Shown here: one piece after another, positions 20,998 through 32,339 of the stretch | Position numbering within the stretch: the first letter of the stretch is position 1 | Layout of the letters: each line of letters opens with the position of its first letter | DNA from: Gerris lacustris | Taxonomy: Eukaryota > Arthropoda > Insecta > Hemiptera > Gerridae | Length of the DNA stretch: 64,000 nucleotides | NCBI GenBank assembly: GCA_951217055.1 | Contig: OX578276.1 | Coordinates: forward strand, 132,234,587 to 132,298,586 | Direction of reading: 5' to 3' | Made by a program: the position numbers and the translations under genes | Notes under the pieces: generated by a model | The model's database searches: none | What the model was told of the DNA's origin: nothing | What the model saw: the letters and a program-made list of their open reading frames with translations, nothing else

Positions 20998-23085
20998 TAT
21001 AGTGGAAGCCTTGTTAACTGGCCACCTTAGCTGAACCCATAAGCTCATAAGAAGAATAAAAAATTGGCTGGTTAAACCAAATTAAAATAGAGAAATACTT
21101 ATAAAATATTATACAGTATACTGAACAGCAATATTTAAACTGCTTAAATAAGCACGACAGAACTGGTGTCTACAGATACCTTCACAATACACTGATAAAC
21201 AGACCTTTTTGCTACTATATGTCACAATGATCAAGTGACAAGGGTGTTATATTATGAGAAGTCACTCCCAGCTAAGCAGCTGGTTAAGCAAATAGCCTGT
21301 TGAATTGAATCATGTTTGTATGAGTTATATGAAGATTTCTTAACCCAAATTATTTTATAAACATAGACTAAATTCTATTATAAGATATCTAACAAACACT
21401 GTGGTGCAACACAGGGACCTAGGCCCAAATATGGAGGGTCTAGGCTGCAACTATGGAAGACCTAGGCCCTCCAAAGGGCTTATAAAACAATATATTATGC
21501 AACAATGAATGAGATGTGTTAGTGAGTGGGGATATTGAGCACACAATAAATCCCCTAACGCAGTAGGCAACACTTACTTGTTTCAACTTTTAGATTATTT
21601 TTCGACTTTTTTGGGGAACAATTTTAGTTTGTGAACACATAAAAATAAATTAAATATATGTATAAGTTTATGCATGAGGTTACAACTACAACTACCAACT
21701 GGTGTTGAGTTAGCACTCATTCCTACAGCCACAAGCCAGCAGGTCATTGTCCATTGTTGGTTTTTCACTTAATATTTCAAATGCTTTGAAGTGTGCAGGA
21801 TCAAACACATTTCTTTAAATGTTTTATATAAGATTTTTGACAAAAACTTTTACAGTGTACAGCCGGCCTTATTATATGATATGAGGTCCTCCATAATTAG
21901 AATACAGTGATTTATAAGTAATAGTTAATCATATAAATATTATGCCATTCAGGATTTCTGAGACGCTTCAAATTATCTATTATTTTACCTGGCAAATGTC
22001 TCTTCTAAATACCGTAAGCAGCAAATCTTTACCAAAGAATCTTCCATGTTATTCAGAGCTGTTGATGTCGGTATTTAATTTTACTCACATTTCTGCATTC
22101 TAACTGAAACCATCGCTCAGCTAGTTAAATAAAATGTTGGCTCAGGTAAAATCAAGCCTTCTTTGTACTACTTGCCTAGCAAAATTCAAATACCTTCAGG
22201 TTATTTACTAAACTTGGTAGCCTAATTAAAGCCAAATATAAGACTATGATTCAGCAGACACAATAACAAAATATACTCTCAATATCACGCAGTACATAAA
22301 TAAAAAAGATTTTATGAAAGCCCATGTATATTGGATAACAGTATGTGTGATACAAGGAGTCACTTTGGACACTCAGGTTGGCCAACCTATAAGAGGAAAA
22401 AGATATTCCTGACCTCATTGGGTCCCCACCCTAATTTTTCCGATTTTCCTGTCAAAAATCACAACTCATAATGCGCATACGGTAGTTGTGCTACTTGTGT
22501 TTTTATCTTCCATTGGAAGATCTTCTAATCTTCCATGGTCTTTTAATCTTCCATTGTCATAACACAATATAAATCCATAAATAATATTCTGAATAAACTA
22601 TGGATACAGAAGCAATAATATTTCAACACAGTTGTTCCTGTGTCAGATGATAGATTGATTGGTTGTTGCTATTATACTGGGTGCACTTTTGGATTTGCCA
22701 TCAGCATAAATGAACCTTACAATGCTAAAGTTCATTATTGACCAGATTTATTTAACAAGCATTTAGATTCACTTCAAAGCACTTAATACATGTATTTATA
22801 TATTTACATTTTTTGCTATAGTAAATATTTATAATTTCTAACCCACACAATAAATACGATACTTTCTCTACAATATAAATTATTGAATGAATAAAATTAT
22901 TTATAAGACTTAATACAATGACTTATGGATGAGCCTTTAAAAAAATAGCTAGATTAATAGATGTTCAATATTTCTCGCATAATGGGTTGTTGAGATGATA
23001 GTGAACTCTGTTGGAATATGTACAATATATACAAATGTTGGAAATAACAGCTAAATGTGATATTTTCAGTGTTAAGAGAACTGGC
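20998..23085. other. anonymous; possible pogo-like terminus at the left
   Basis: 'agtggaagccttgttaactggcc' at 21001 resembles pogo/Tigger-type ends, and 'ttggctggttaaacc' follows, but no matching right end or transposase was found. At 21441-21480 'ggagggtctagg' and 'cctaggccctcc' form a hairpin (11 of 12 pairs). Three 'atcttccat' repeats lie at 22507-22560. No gene is supported. Confidence 0.4.
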
Positions 23086-23258
23086 CGCTAGATGTCAGGA
23101 TATGTATTGATTTGGCTTGCTAGCTTAGTTTACTAGTCGCTAGATGTCAGGGTTTTATTGATTCGGGGATTCTAAAGCTTAATACAAACGCCGCTAGATG
23201 TCAGGGCATATATTCATTTTACATTCCAGTTTCATTTTTATCTCACTAGATGTCAGGG
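23086..23258 (+). repeat. four-unit array of a CTCF-like 14-mer (period 52-54 bp)
   Basis: CGCTAGATGTCAGG starts at 23086, 23138 and 23192, and CACTAGATGTCAGG at 23244: spacings 52, 54 and 52 bp. The following 10-12 bases (TATTGATT-like) are partly shared; the rest of each unit is diverged. Unit 1 with its flank reads TGGCCGCTAGATGTCAGG. This matches the long CTCF consensus (CCACTAGATGGCAG) except for A to G and one core G to T. Confidence 0.7.
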
Positions 23259-23289
23259 CATTGATTTGACTCGTCTAAACCAACTTACG

Positions 23290-23496
23290 AGTTTTCACCC
23301 AATGGCGGGACTCATGCTAGCAACCAGTGGCTATGTTTTCTAGTGCTAATATACTCTGATATCTTGTTGTCCGAGCCAATAAATGAAATTCCTTAACAGT
23401 TCCATCTCCAAAGCTTTTATGAAATGTGTTCAGGACTAAATTACTTATTATACATGAGAATAATAGAATAATAAACAAAAAGCCATATTTCAGCCA
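23290..23496 (+). repeat. family H fragment and unassigned flank
   Basis: 'aatggcgggactcatgctagcaaccagtggctatgtttt' matches the first 60 bp of family H copy 2. The rest is unassigned. Confidence 0.4.
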
Positions 23497-24117
23497 TCAT
23501 AAGTGCCTACAATAGACAATATTATATACGTGTACAAAAATACTTGACATATACAGATGTAAAAAATCAAGAGCACGAAGCTTATTTGTGAAAACTGTAA
23601 TGTAGTGTGTAATGTTAGGTGATTTTCTTCTTGAAGATTCTCTACAAATAAAAGGACCGGCAAAGTCTACCCCAGTTGTATAAAATGCTCTGATTTCGTG
23701 GAAACGCAAAACAGGAAGATTCCCCATGAATGGAGCTTTTGGAGGTTTACTTAATCGAATACACGTGATGCATTTGGACTTAGGTTGTCTGATAAAATTG
23801 CGTGCTGGTATCCAAAACTTTTGATTTATTACGGCTTGTAATGATGTTGGACCAATATGACAATATTCTCGGTGATAATGGTCTACTAATAAGGACGTGA
23901 AGTGGAACCGCTTCGGTAGTAAGGTTTGATGTTTTTGATCTAAAGATAAGCTAGACTTTGTTATACGTCCGCCCACTCTAAGCAGACCTTTATTGTCTAT
24001 GAAGACGTTTAAACTGGTAATAGGGTCAACTTTACAATTATTACCAAATCAATAATCAATGATCAATGCTTCTTCAACAGTCACGTTTGAATTGAGTTTT
24101 TGAGACCAAAAGCTAAG
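23497..24117 (-). pseudogene. BEL/Pao LTR retrotransposon pol, integrase fragment
   Basis: A minus-strand frame is open from 24048 to 23497. It reads 'FIDNKGLLRVGGRI', the signature just before the integrase in BEL/Pao pol. Next comes the zinc-binding region with 'HYHREYCHIG' and 'CITC' (HHCC type), then 'GVDFAGPF', which includes the first catalytic Asp of the integrase core. A TGA at 24049-24051 precedes about 20 more related codons. Downstream only the first strand of the core is recognisable before the stop; the second catalytic Asp and the Glu are missing. No LTRs found. A dead fragment. Confidence 0.85.
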
Positions 24118-24209
24118 CTATATAGTATTAAAATATTGATGGATTGTGTCCAACTGACACAATAAAGTATCACATATCTTATCAATATACCTATCAGGAT
24201 CAGTACTTG

Positions 24210-24460
24210 TTTAGATTGTTACTCCCCTATGTATTTTTTTATAATATAAATGGATATAATTATTTCTACATTAATTAGTTTATAACTATTAAGACAAATG
24301 GGTGTTTAGTCCAATGTACTAGGGGACAAAGGATTGTCACACACCAGTTTTTATTAGGGGAGTAACAGTCTAAGGAAGAACATCCCGTACACCTTCTTAA
24401 GGCTGTTTCTCCCTCCTGTTATTTATTATGGGGGGTAACGGTCTAAAGAAGTGCCACAGA
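24210..24460. repeat. GTTACTCCCC / GGGGAGTAAC inverted-repeat unit, copy 2
   Basis: Same arrangement as 18055-18285: 'gattgttactccccta' to 'taggggagtaacagtc', followed by a second 'tttctccctcctg...tatggggggtaacggtc' pair. It lies 5' of the BEL relic on that relic's strand, but nothing shows that it is the BEL LTR. Confidence 0.55.
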
Positions 24461-26129
24461 CTCTATTATATAGAACTTCTAATCTATGTTTTGTGTTTTG
24501 TAGAAATTATATCTCAATATACTCGGGAATTTATTTATTCTGCGAGTGGCTGTTATGTGGGCAAGTGTGTATCCGTATCCCTCTTAAAAAAAGAATATGA
24601 AATGACTAGAGATATCTAGAGTCCACCTACCTTTAATATATAAAGTTTGCTACTGTTGTTGCTAATGTGTTATTTTTGTATTTTTTATTTATAGCTCACA
24701 ATTTGTTTTTATACTCAGACAGGTAATTATTTTTATTTTTTATAAATTATCTTTTACCTTGGTTAGACCCGGGACGAACACAATCTGTGGCAGGAAGCTT
24801 CCCAGAATGGAATTATTCTCCTTTGTACTTCGAGGTCAAATTCATTGGAAAAAGTCGTAGTTAAAATTAAAATTAATTTTTAATGTTATTTTAGTTGAGG
24901 GGGTGAGTTGTGTAAAAGTCAAATTTCCTGTTTCTTTCTTGCTAGTACTAATTTTGTGGTTAGGGAAGATACCAAGGGGGGAGAGGCAGTTAAAATGCTG
25001 TGACGTCAGAAAAAGCTAACTTAGTAAGCCCTTTAAACCAGCCTCTACTTCTTGCCTGCCTCTAACCAGTAACGCTACTTGAATTAGATCTGGCCAACCA
25101 AATAGCAAACATAATAATATAATGTATGAAATCAATCGTAATAAGCGAGCACTGTTTTCGAGTGATAATTTGTTTTTATTGTTATTAATAGTTTTTGGAG
25201 GGAGAGCCCCGGATATTTAGATAGGTGCATTGAGTGTTCCACGAGTAAAAAAGTTTCTGAAAATCACAGATTCACGATGCGAGAATAATAAAACCTCATT
25301 TTACCCTACACAAAGAGACCCCTAAAACAGATGAAACAGTCTGCTTTGATTATTGCTTCATTCTGCATTGTTTTGCCGTGCGTTTGTCTTGATGTACTGT
25401 TTGCCCGTGCCACCATGTCCGGTATAGAGAAATTATGCCTTCTAATCAATATTTTTCGGATTTGCATGAGTTGTCGGATTAGGATGATGGTTGTGAGGAG
25501 TTACCTTAGGACTTTAACAACTAATAATAATTAAATGGGTTGATAATTAAGGTTGAAGGCCCGATACTAAGTCAGAACGCTGAAGAAGTAATAACAAATT
25601 TGTTATAGTAATTTCTATTTTTATAATTAAAGATATCATTGAGAAGTAAATATGTAATACATTAATTGGCTTTTTAGTTCAACATTTCCAAAACGCAATC
25701 TAGATAATCTGGATTTGATCAATTTATGGTTTGAAAAATGCATTGGTGCAAAGTACGCCACCCGTGCCTCTTTGTTTGTCCATTTTGCCGTGCCACGAAG
25801 GGTCAACATAAATATTACAGAAAATTGAAAAGCAAATGAAAACGATTGATCGAACTAATATTATAAAACTAATATGGTAAAATATATTATACTAAATTTA
25901 AGTCAAATAATTAAGTAATTTTTCTAATTTCATTAATTAAGTTTCTGAAGCTTACAAAATATTCTCTGGTTCTTGACAGTAGCTCTTGATATTGTAAATA
26001 TGGTGAACTTTCTAAAATATTACACTATGTCATGTCATAACTAGGCTATCTGGTTTAATAGTAACTTCCATACATGAAACTTAACTGAACTGGCCCGTGT
26101 TGTGTTCGCCCAGTCGAACACAACACGGT
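24461..26129. other. no gene seen
   Basis: Includes a 75-bp AT-poor stretch near 24770-24830. Near 25420-25500 a frame reads 'MPSNQYFSDLHELSD', then stop, then 'DDGCEELP'. That acidic pattern recalls the N-termini of some DNA-transposon proteins but is too short to assign. 'gccgtgc' recurs at 25375, 25405 and 25790. Confidence 0.45.
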
Positions 26130-26310
26130 CACACACAAAAATTGAGAGACAGACTGCTAGACCGACAGACAGACACGGAACCTAAAATGTTCCCTGATGT
26201 CTGAAACGGATTTCTGTCTTGGAATTTTTGATATCGTATACCTAAAAATGTTTCGTTCTTCAGAACGATCACATAGCTTCCGTTACCTTCGGTAAGCTCG
26301 GAAGCAAAAT
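26130..26310 (+). repeat. family B, copy 2 (5' truncated), with intact 3' hairpin
   Basis: Contains 'gttccctgatgtctgaaacggatttctgtcttgga' and 'cagaacgatcacatagcttcc'. The 3' end folds as GCTTCCG-TTACC-TTC-GGTAA-GCT-CGGAAGC. This is the best-preserved hairpin of the family. Confidence 0.7.
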
Positions 26311-26544
26311 GCGAAAACTAATAGATTAAAATTATTGGTTTGATCCGATGGAGATAAAAGCTGTGTTAATAATAAATAATGTGAAATTGTAAAAATGATT
26401 ATATTTACATTAGTTGTTTTGTAAAATACAAATAATATATATTTGTTTTACGCATTGACAGTAAAAAATGTCTATTTTAATTCATTGCTAATTTAGAATT
26501 TCTTATATTATTGAATCATCTCACCGGCCTTTGAATAAAATAAA

Positions 26545-26815
26545 TAATTATTAGTTGTGCTACAGCCAACGAATGCCTTTAGATCTGCTAAAGGGGTTGG
26601 ATAGTTTGGATAGTCGCTTTATCAGCCGAATATAACAAATTATTGGCTTCTGTAATCTGATGGACGCCATATTACTTGAGTACCTGCCCATTTATATCGC
26701 AATGCTCGGCTCGAGATCCCATTGTGATATACGAGGGGCCCCCTACAGGGGTCGGGAATTGAACTCGTTATCTCCAGAATCCAAAGTAAATATGTTTGCA
26801 ATAAGCTACTTACCC
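26545..26815 (-). mobile_element. tRNA-derived SINE, copy 2
   Basis: Read on the minus strand: 'aagtagcttattgcaaaca' (A-box region), then 'cgagttcaattcccgac' (B-box), then a body matching copy 1 ('cattgcgatataaatg', 'gtactcaagtaatatggcgtccatcaga'). The two copies differ by many substitutions, so the family is old. Confidence 0.7.
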
Positions 26816-27583
26816 TTTAAATAAAGGAAATAAAATGATCATATGATATTTATTAAAATTTGTCAAAAAAACGGGGGTTCTACAGGAAACGAAGAAATGC
26901 ACGAAAATTGAATTTCTTTAACACTTGATGCAAAAATGTGATTTTATTACATCTAAATATTTATGAGTGTTTTCTGCCCTCTAGTTCTACCTCTTCCTCT
27001 ACCAGGCATTTACGGGTTAAACCCACTTCGATTCCACTTTAACCCTACGACCTTACTATAGCAGGAACCACCCTTTTACCAATGTTAAGCGGTAGCAAAG
27101 ATATTTTAGTCAGAGAATTTATTTTCTTGGTAACAACGTTAAATGTTAATAATAAATATACATATTCAAATATGTATAGGCATTCGTTTACACCACAAAT
27201 AACAAACGTGGGTTCGATAAAACACAAGAGAAAAAATAGCCTTGACAACTCAACAACTCCCAACCCCGTTATACAGTATCTCTGAGAGCTATGATCTCAA
27301 ATAACAGATATTATTTAAAAAGGCGCCTATCGTATGATTAATATTTAGAAGTTTATATTTTACAAAGCAATTTAACAAAACCATTATTTACACGGTAATC
27401 TTATTATTGTATTTAAGTTATAAAGGCAAAGAACTCTCATTTTAAATCAATGTTTGATTCCTAAAGTTCATTTTTAGCGTTTCGAGGTCATCCTAGAAAC
27501 CCTTATGCTTTTGGTAGTTCGTCCGTCCGTTCGTGTCATTTTGTAATATATCTCCCGACCTACTGAAGCTATAGACTTGAAAT
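26816..27583. other. no gene seen
   Basis: AT-rich. The overlapping frames at 27045-27285 on both strands have no recognisable domain. Confidence 0.5.
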
Positions 27584-28310
27584 TTGGTATTCTAGGTATC
27601 GCGTGGCTCTATCATTGAAGCGAGCGTATAGTAATAAAATATGTATTGAATATTGAAAAATAGATTATCATGAATAATGATGAGTTGATAGATAATGGGT
27701 ATAGTAGTAGTACAGCGGCTAGTAGTAAGGGAACCACCCCGCATTCTTACTATTCCTCTAACCACACATCTTCTTTTCAATTATTATAAAATGTATCTCT
27801 TTGCTACAAAAAAACTACTGCATGTACCAAATTGAAATTTTGCATGCCTGTTTCAATTGTGCATTAGATGGTGCATATGAAGTTTTATTAAAATCGTTAC
27901 GTTAGAACGTAAGATATCGGTAAAAAGATTGTTTTCTCTATTATAAACGTTTAGGTCCGCTTTAATAGTTTTAGCGATCTTTATTAATTCATAGCGGTGT
28001 CGCTGTTAGTTTTACTAAAAATTTTTTGTTAAAAAAAATGTTTGTCTCATTAAATAGACGATGATAGAATCTTTTCCCGTCCTGAAATTCCAATTTAATA
28101 TTTGAACCTATCGTTTACGCAAGCGTTGCGCGCGAACTCTTGGACGGATCACGCTGTCCAACGAACTTAGCCTGAGTATTAGTAAGAGGAACATGTATAC
28201 CAAATTTCAACTAAATTGGTCAACTTTTACTCAAGTTATCGTCGGACACGTAAACGTTACTGACAGACAGACAAGATGCATAGTTTGTTGAATGTAAGAA
28301 ACAAATTAAA
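27584..28310 (+). repeat. family C, copy 2
   Basis: About 727 bp from 'ttctaggtatcgcgtggctc' to 'ttgttgaatgtaagaa'. It contains 'gttacgttagaacgtaagatatcgg', 'gcgcgcgaactcttggacgga' and 'caacttttactcaagttatcgtcgg'. Lies directly upstream of family D copy 2, which itself contains copy 3. Confidence 0.65.
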
Positions 28311-28315
28311 CAAAA

Positions 28316-29510
28316 CACAAAAAAATGTCCCCATCCCGCTACCCCATTAGGACAGGTTCTAAAAATAAGGAAAAAATATGCATCTGTGTAGTCCAATGAT
28401 ATTTCCGGGAGTTGATATAAAAAGGTCGAATTTTAGAAAATTTAGGGGGCCGTAACTCCGGAGCCCCAACATTTTTATATTATTTGAAATTATTATACTA
28501 GGCATCGCGTGGCTCTATCATAGAAGCGAGCGTATTGCAATAAAATACTTAATATTGAAATTGTTAATCATGATGAATGTCATAGTTGAAGATAAGTGGA
28601 AGAGGGTGGTCAGGGGTAGAGGGGGGGTACTCGGTACAAAGCTTTACTTCCTAAACAAACCTACACACAATAGAATCTTAACCACCCGTAATAGCTTTAA
28701 AACTATTAGTATAAATGTATCACTTCATTCAAATACTACTCCTTGTATCAAGTTGAAATTTTACATACTTGTTTCAATTGTACTTTAGACGATGTACATG
28801 AAGTTTTATTAAAATCGTTACGTTAGAACGTAAGATATCGGTAAAAAGCTTGTTTTCTCTATTTTAAACGTTTAGGTCCACTTTAATAGTTTTAGTGATA
28901 TTTATTAATTCATAGCAGTGTCGTTGTTGGTTTTACTAAAAAATGTTATTTGTAAAAAATGTTCGTCTCATCGAATTGGTGATGATGAAATTTTTTCCCG
29001 TCCTGAAATTCCAATTTTAAATTTGAAGCTCACGTTTACAAGAACATTACGCGCGAACTCTTGGACGGATCACGCTGTCCAACGAACTTATCCTGAATAT
29101 TAGTAAAAGAAAGATGTATACCAAATTTCAACTAAATCCGTCAACTTCTACTCAAGTTATCGTCGGACAAGTAAACGTTACACACAGACAGATTCGTTGA
29201 ATGTAAGAAGCTCGCTTACGCTCGCTCCAATTATTTGAAAATTCGAAGTTGGGTATCATTTTAAAGGTATTGAAATTTGGTTCACAAAAATATAGCGTGT
29301 TTCCAAATGGCGGCCATTTTACCCCTAAAAGAACCAAATAAGTACACACCGAAGATAGTAAAGGATAATATATGCACAACTTGCTTCTTAAAAGTGAAAC
29401 TTTTTATACATATTTTCGTTAAAAAAAAAAAAATAATAATAATGTATTTATAAATCCGGATGACCGAAGATACCTTTTTAGTAACTTGCTGGCAAGTACT
29501 TGACGGGATT
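28316..29510 (+). repeat. family D, copy 2, split by family C copy 3
   Basis: Left part 28316-28489 matches 7230-7400 ('aggacaggttctaaaaata', 'tttccgggagttgata', 'ggccgtaact'). The right part 29230-29510 matches 7420-7715 ('ggtattgaaat', 'ggcggccattttacccc', 'ggcaagtacttgacggg'). The interruption is exactly the family C copy. Confidence 0.7.
28490..29229 (+). mobile_element. family C, copy 3, complete insertion
   Basis: 740 bp flanked by the 11-bp direct repeat ATTATTTGAAA (28479-28489 and 29230-29240). It begins 'ttattatactaggcatcgcg' and ends 'ttacgctcgctcca'. It defines both ends of family C. There are no TIRs and no poly(A), and no conserved coding frame between copies, so the class is open. 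Confidence 0.7.
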
Positions 29511-30021
29511 ATTAAGTATGACTCTGCCGAATACTGTTTACATCGGTTTCTATGGTTAAGACTCCTCTCCCATGCTTAGACAGCAGTGGAAAATAAATTA
29601 TTTTAGTCTTAAAGAAACACCTTTAAACAAGAAAGTAAAATCAAGCATAATTGTAATTTTAAATACATTTTTTTTTTTTTTTAGCAATTGTTGCCCAATT
29701 CTAAAGCGCGTGCCAATGTACAAGAAAAATATAATTGGTAACATCTATGTCAAAATTTTGAGAATGGATCACTCATTCCGGTTGTGATACAAGTAGAACG
29801 AGAGAACGGTAAATGCCTCTATGGTACATTTTTTTTCAAGTTATAATAATTATATGGTTTCAATTTTATGTACGATGATACTCATTAATATTTAAGAATA
29901 CAGATATTTAAAAATACTCTACAAGGTGTTCCTATAATAGTTAGTTAATCAACGTTTGAGAGCATTTAAAAAAAGCAAAATAAATACAAAAAAAAAAAAA
30001 AAATTGACAATGTAATACTAA
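29511..30021. other. no gene seen; homopolymer runs
   Basis: T-runs at about 29669-29683, an A-run at about 29988-30003, otherwise anonymous. Confidence 0.5.
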
Positions 30022-30711
30022 GGGAGATACAGCCCCCGTAAAGATGATTTTAATTAAATATCTCGGAAACCATTGGTGAAACATGATAAAATTTGATATA
30101 GATACACGTAATATCTTTGTCATACTTTATCAGATGAAATGAAAATAATATTAAACTTATCCTGAGGTGTCTCTAGCGAGCAGTGCGAAGGGTTAATTTA
30201 CCTCTAACTTTTTTGTCAGTAATTACATAAATGTTAATAAATTAGAAATTGTTCCTTGTAGTATTCAATTCTGGAGTATTAGGGTCTATTATGGAATTCC
30301 TTAATAGGCCCAACTACTCCACAATTACATAAATGTTTATATTGAAAATTAGTACATTATTATTATTTTCATTCAGTTTCTTGATTTTGTTTTATTATTA
30401 TTTTTTATTTATTTGTTTCTGATTATTTTATTAAAATCGAGTTTACTCTAAAACGGTGCGATTACTTGATTTATCATAATTTTAAATAAAAAAATTAAGT
30501 AATTACTGACAAAAAGAAGAGGTAAATTATCCCTTCGCACTACTCGCTAGACCCCCCTCTGAATAAGCTTCTTTAATTACTATAATTTATTCTGATAAAA
30601 TGTGACTAAGATATTATTTATACCAAATTTTATCGTTTTATCACTTATGGTTTCCGGGATATTTAATTAAAACTATGATTATAAGGTGACAGTTAAGGGG
30701 TTGTATCTCCC
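30022..30711. mobile_element. 690-bp fold-back element with about 210-bp arms
   Basis: Left arm (30022-30230) and right arm (about 30490-30711) are imperfect inverted copies. Shared blocks include 'gggagatacagcccc', 'ttttaattaaatatctcgg', 'aaaatttgatata', 'tctagcgag.agtgcgaaggg' and 'gtcagtaattac'. The centre holds a second palindrome ('ggagtattagggtctatta' against 'taataggcccaactactcc'). No coding sequence and no clear target duplication. Confidence 0.7.
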
Positions 30712-31737
30712 TGGGTATAAACTTTCTAAAATATCGCATAAAAGAGGGAAATAGGCTGCCTCATTATTACAATATCCAGCCAATCAATTTTATAATTAAC
30801 AAAAAAATGTATACAAGGACAAAAAATAAAATTGTCTGCTAATTTGATTGTTTGTTTTATTTCTATTGTGATAGTTAGTAATGAGATAAATTATTTCTTG
30901 TTTGAAGCTACAGCAAAGAAGGATTAAACGAACAATAAACAGGCTTCTCGTCTACCAACAGATACCCTTTGCGCATTAATTAGCAAAAAATCCTTTAAAA
31001 GAAAACCGTTTACAAGAAAAAAGAGGAGGAACAGTGAAATAAAATTAATTACCTATCTCTTCCCCCCCCCCCCCCCCCCCCAAAAAAAAGAAAATTTTTC
31101 TTCTCAAAGTTGTTTTTAATTTAAATGAGATTTAATCAAAATATTAACATAACCTTGTAAGAATAATGGGCGCGGAAATTAAAAGCAAATATGAAATTGC
31201 AAATGGAATAGTAGTAGGACTATACATGGTTTATTATATATATATATATATATATATTTAAAACTGTATTTACAAAAACAAAAATTTAAACGACCAACTT
31301 TTAAGCACAATTATCGTCCAATCATTTTCTACCATCACGTTTCTATTGTAAATAGCCTCCAAGATACGGCTGTAAGATGTTGACCCCAACATCATGCAGC
31401 TGGTATGATGGTGGTTTTATAATAAATTAAATAAAAAGTCTTTAGATCAAAGACATTTATCGGTTATCCAACAGACACTGCCCAAAATATTACAGTGATA
31501 GAGCGGTGAGCGGATTCGTTGAGTAAAGGCACAATTCTCTCGCAATTTATTTATTTTTATGAAGCAACGATAGCTCAAGTGATTCATAAATAGTTTTTAT
31601 TAAATGAATGCAACAAAATTAGTTTGATTGACATGATAACAAAGAAACATTTTTGGAAATTCTAATAAATTAGTGCAGAAGACGATACAGCTGATTTGAT
31701 TGTCACTATTGCCATTTCGAAGTCTTCTCACAATAAC
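30712..31737. other. no gene seen; C20 tract and (TA)n
   Basis: A 20-base poly(C) at 31062-31081, followed by an A8 run, and a (TA)n run at about 31231-31256. The rest is AT-rich and anonymous. 'aatagcctccaagatacggctgtaag' near 31350 resembles a short piece of family H. Confidence 0.6.
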
Positions 31738-32098
31738 ACTGTAATTTTACTACGTTTTTATTAGCTTGCTTTCTTGTTTGTTTGTTTGTTTGTCCAGTAC
31801 AAATCTTGCAATCGATTTTTAACTAACATCCCGAGTATCTAGACATTTAAAACTTTTAGAATAGCTCAGAACACGATGACAATGCATTATTTTAATACTT
31901 TTAGCCATCTTTCAGCTGAAATGAATTCGTTTTCAGCAAATTTTGCTGTATGGAAAGTTAGTTCGGAAAAAATCCGCAAGTTATTTTATTTGTTGTGACC
32001 CATATTTACGATCTTCATTTTGACGGGGTTCAAATTCATGATTTATGACAGAAAATTTAAAAACGTAGTATATAAAAAGTTCCTTTTATCTTGTAATT
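31738..32098 (+). repeat. dispersed repeat family R, copy 1
   Basis: Similar to 40505-40806 over about 300 bp: 'actacgtttttattagcttgc', (GTTT)n, 'gcaatcgattt', 'gacaatgcattattttaatacttttagccatctttcag', 'agttagttcggaaaaaatccgcaagttattttatttg'. It continues into 'cagaaaatttaaaaacgtagtatataaaaagttc', which in copy 2 lies beyond a Jockey-like insertion. Confidence 0.65.
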
Positions 32099-32286
32099 AT
32101 TTTTAGGAGAGGACGCATAGATCTTCTGGTTCTTCTAACAGGATTGGTGAAATGCAAATGTATTTTTTTTTTCAGAAATGCAGAAGTGGAAAAATCACAG
32201 AATGTTTCATATTCATCATCCTCGTTCAAGTTTTCGCTGTCTGAAGTAATACTATTCGCATATGCACATTTACTGGATGCGCCCAC
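32086..32286 (-). other. short acidic-then-basic frame, unassigned
   Basis: A minus-strand frame from about 32286 to a stop at 32086. It has an acidic, Ser-rich first half ('ITSDSENLNEDDEYETF') and a basic end ('NPVRRTRRSMRPLLKIITR'). One stop lies about 40 bases upstream of a Ser-rich stretch in the same frame. The composition could fit a transposon DNA-binding protein or a host exon. I cannot assign it. 'gtccgcaccaggcaac' at 32357, after TTA, may be an element end. Confidence 0.25.
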
Positions 32287-32339
32287 ATCATGGCTTTTCA
32301 GCTATGGCAAAAATGAACTGCTACTTTCTTGAGAAGCAG

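Noticed and set aside
23086..23258. CRISPR-like repeat-spacer array
   Set aside because: The repeat is only 14-15 bp, the 'spacers' are partly similar to each other, there are no cas genes and the DNA is eukaryotic. A diverged minisatellite fits better.
24210..24460. LTR of the neighbouring BEL relic
   Set aside because: The same unit occurs at 18055 without any BEL sequence, and it has inverted rather than LTR-type structure.
27045..27285. Overlapping frames on opposite strands
   Set aside because: No domain on either strand and no coding-like composition.
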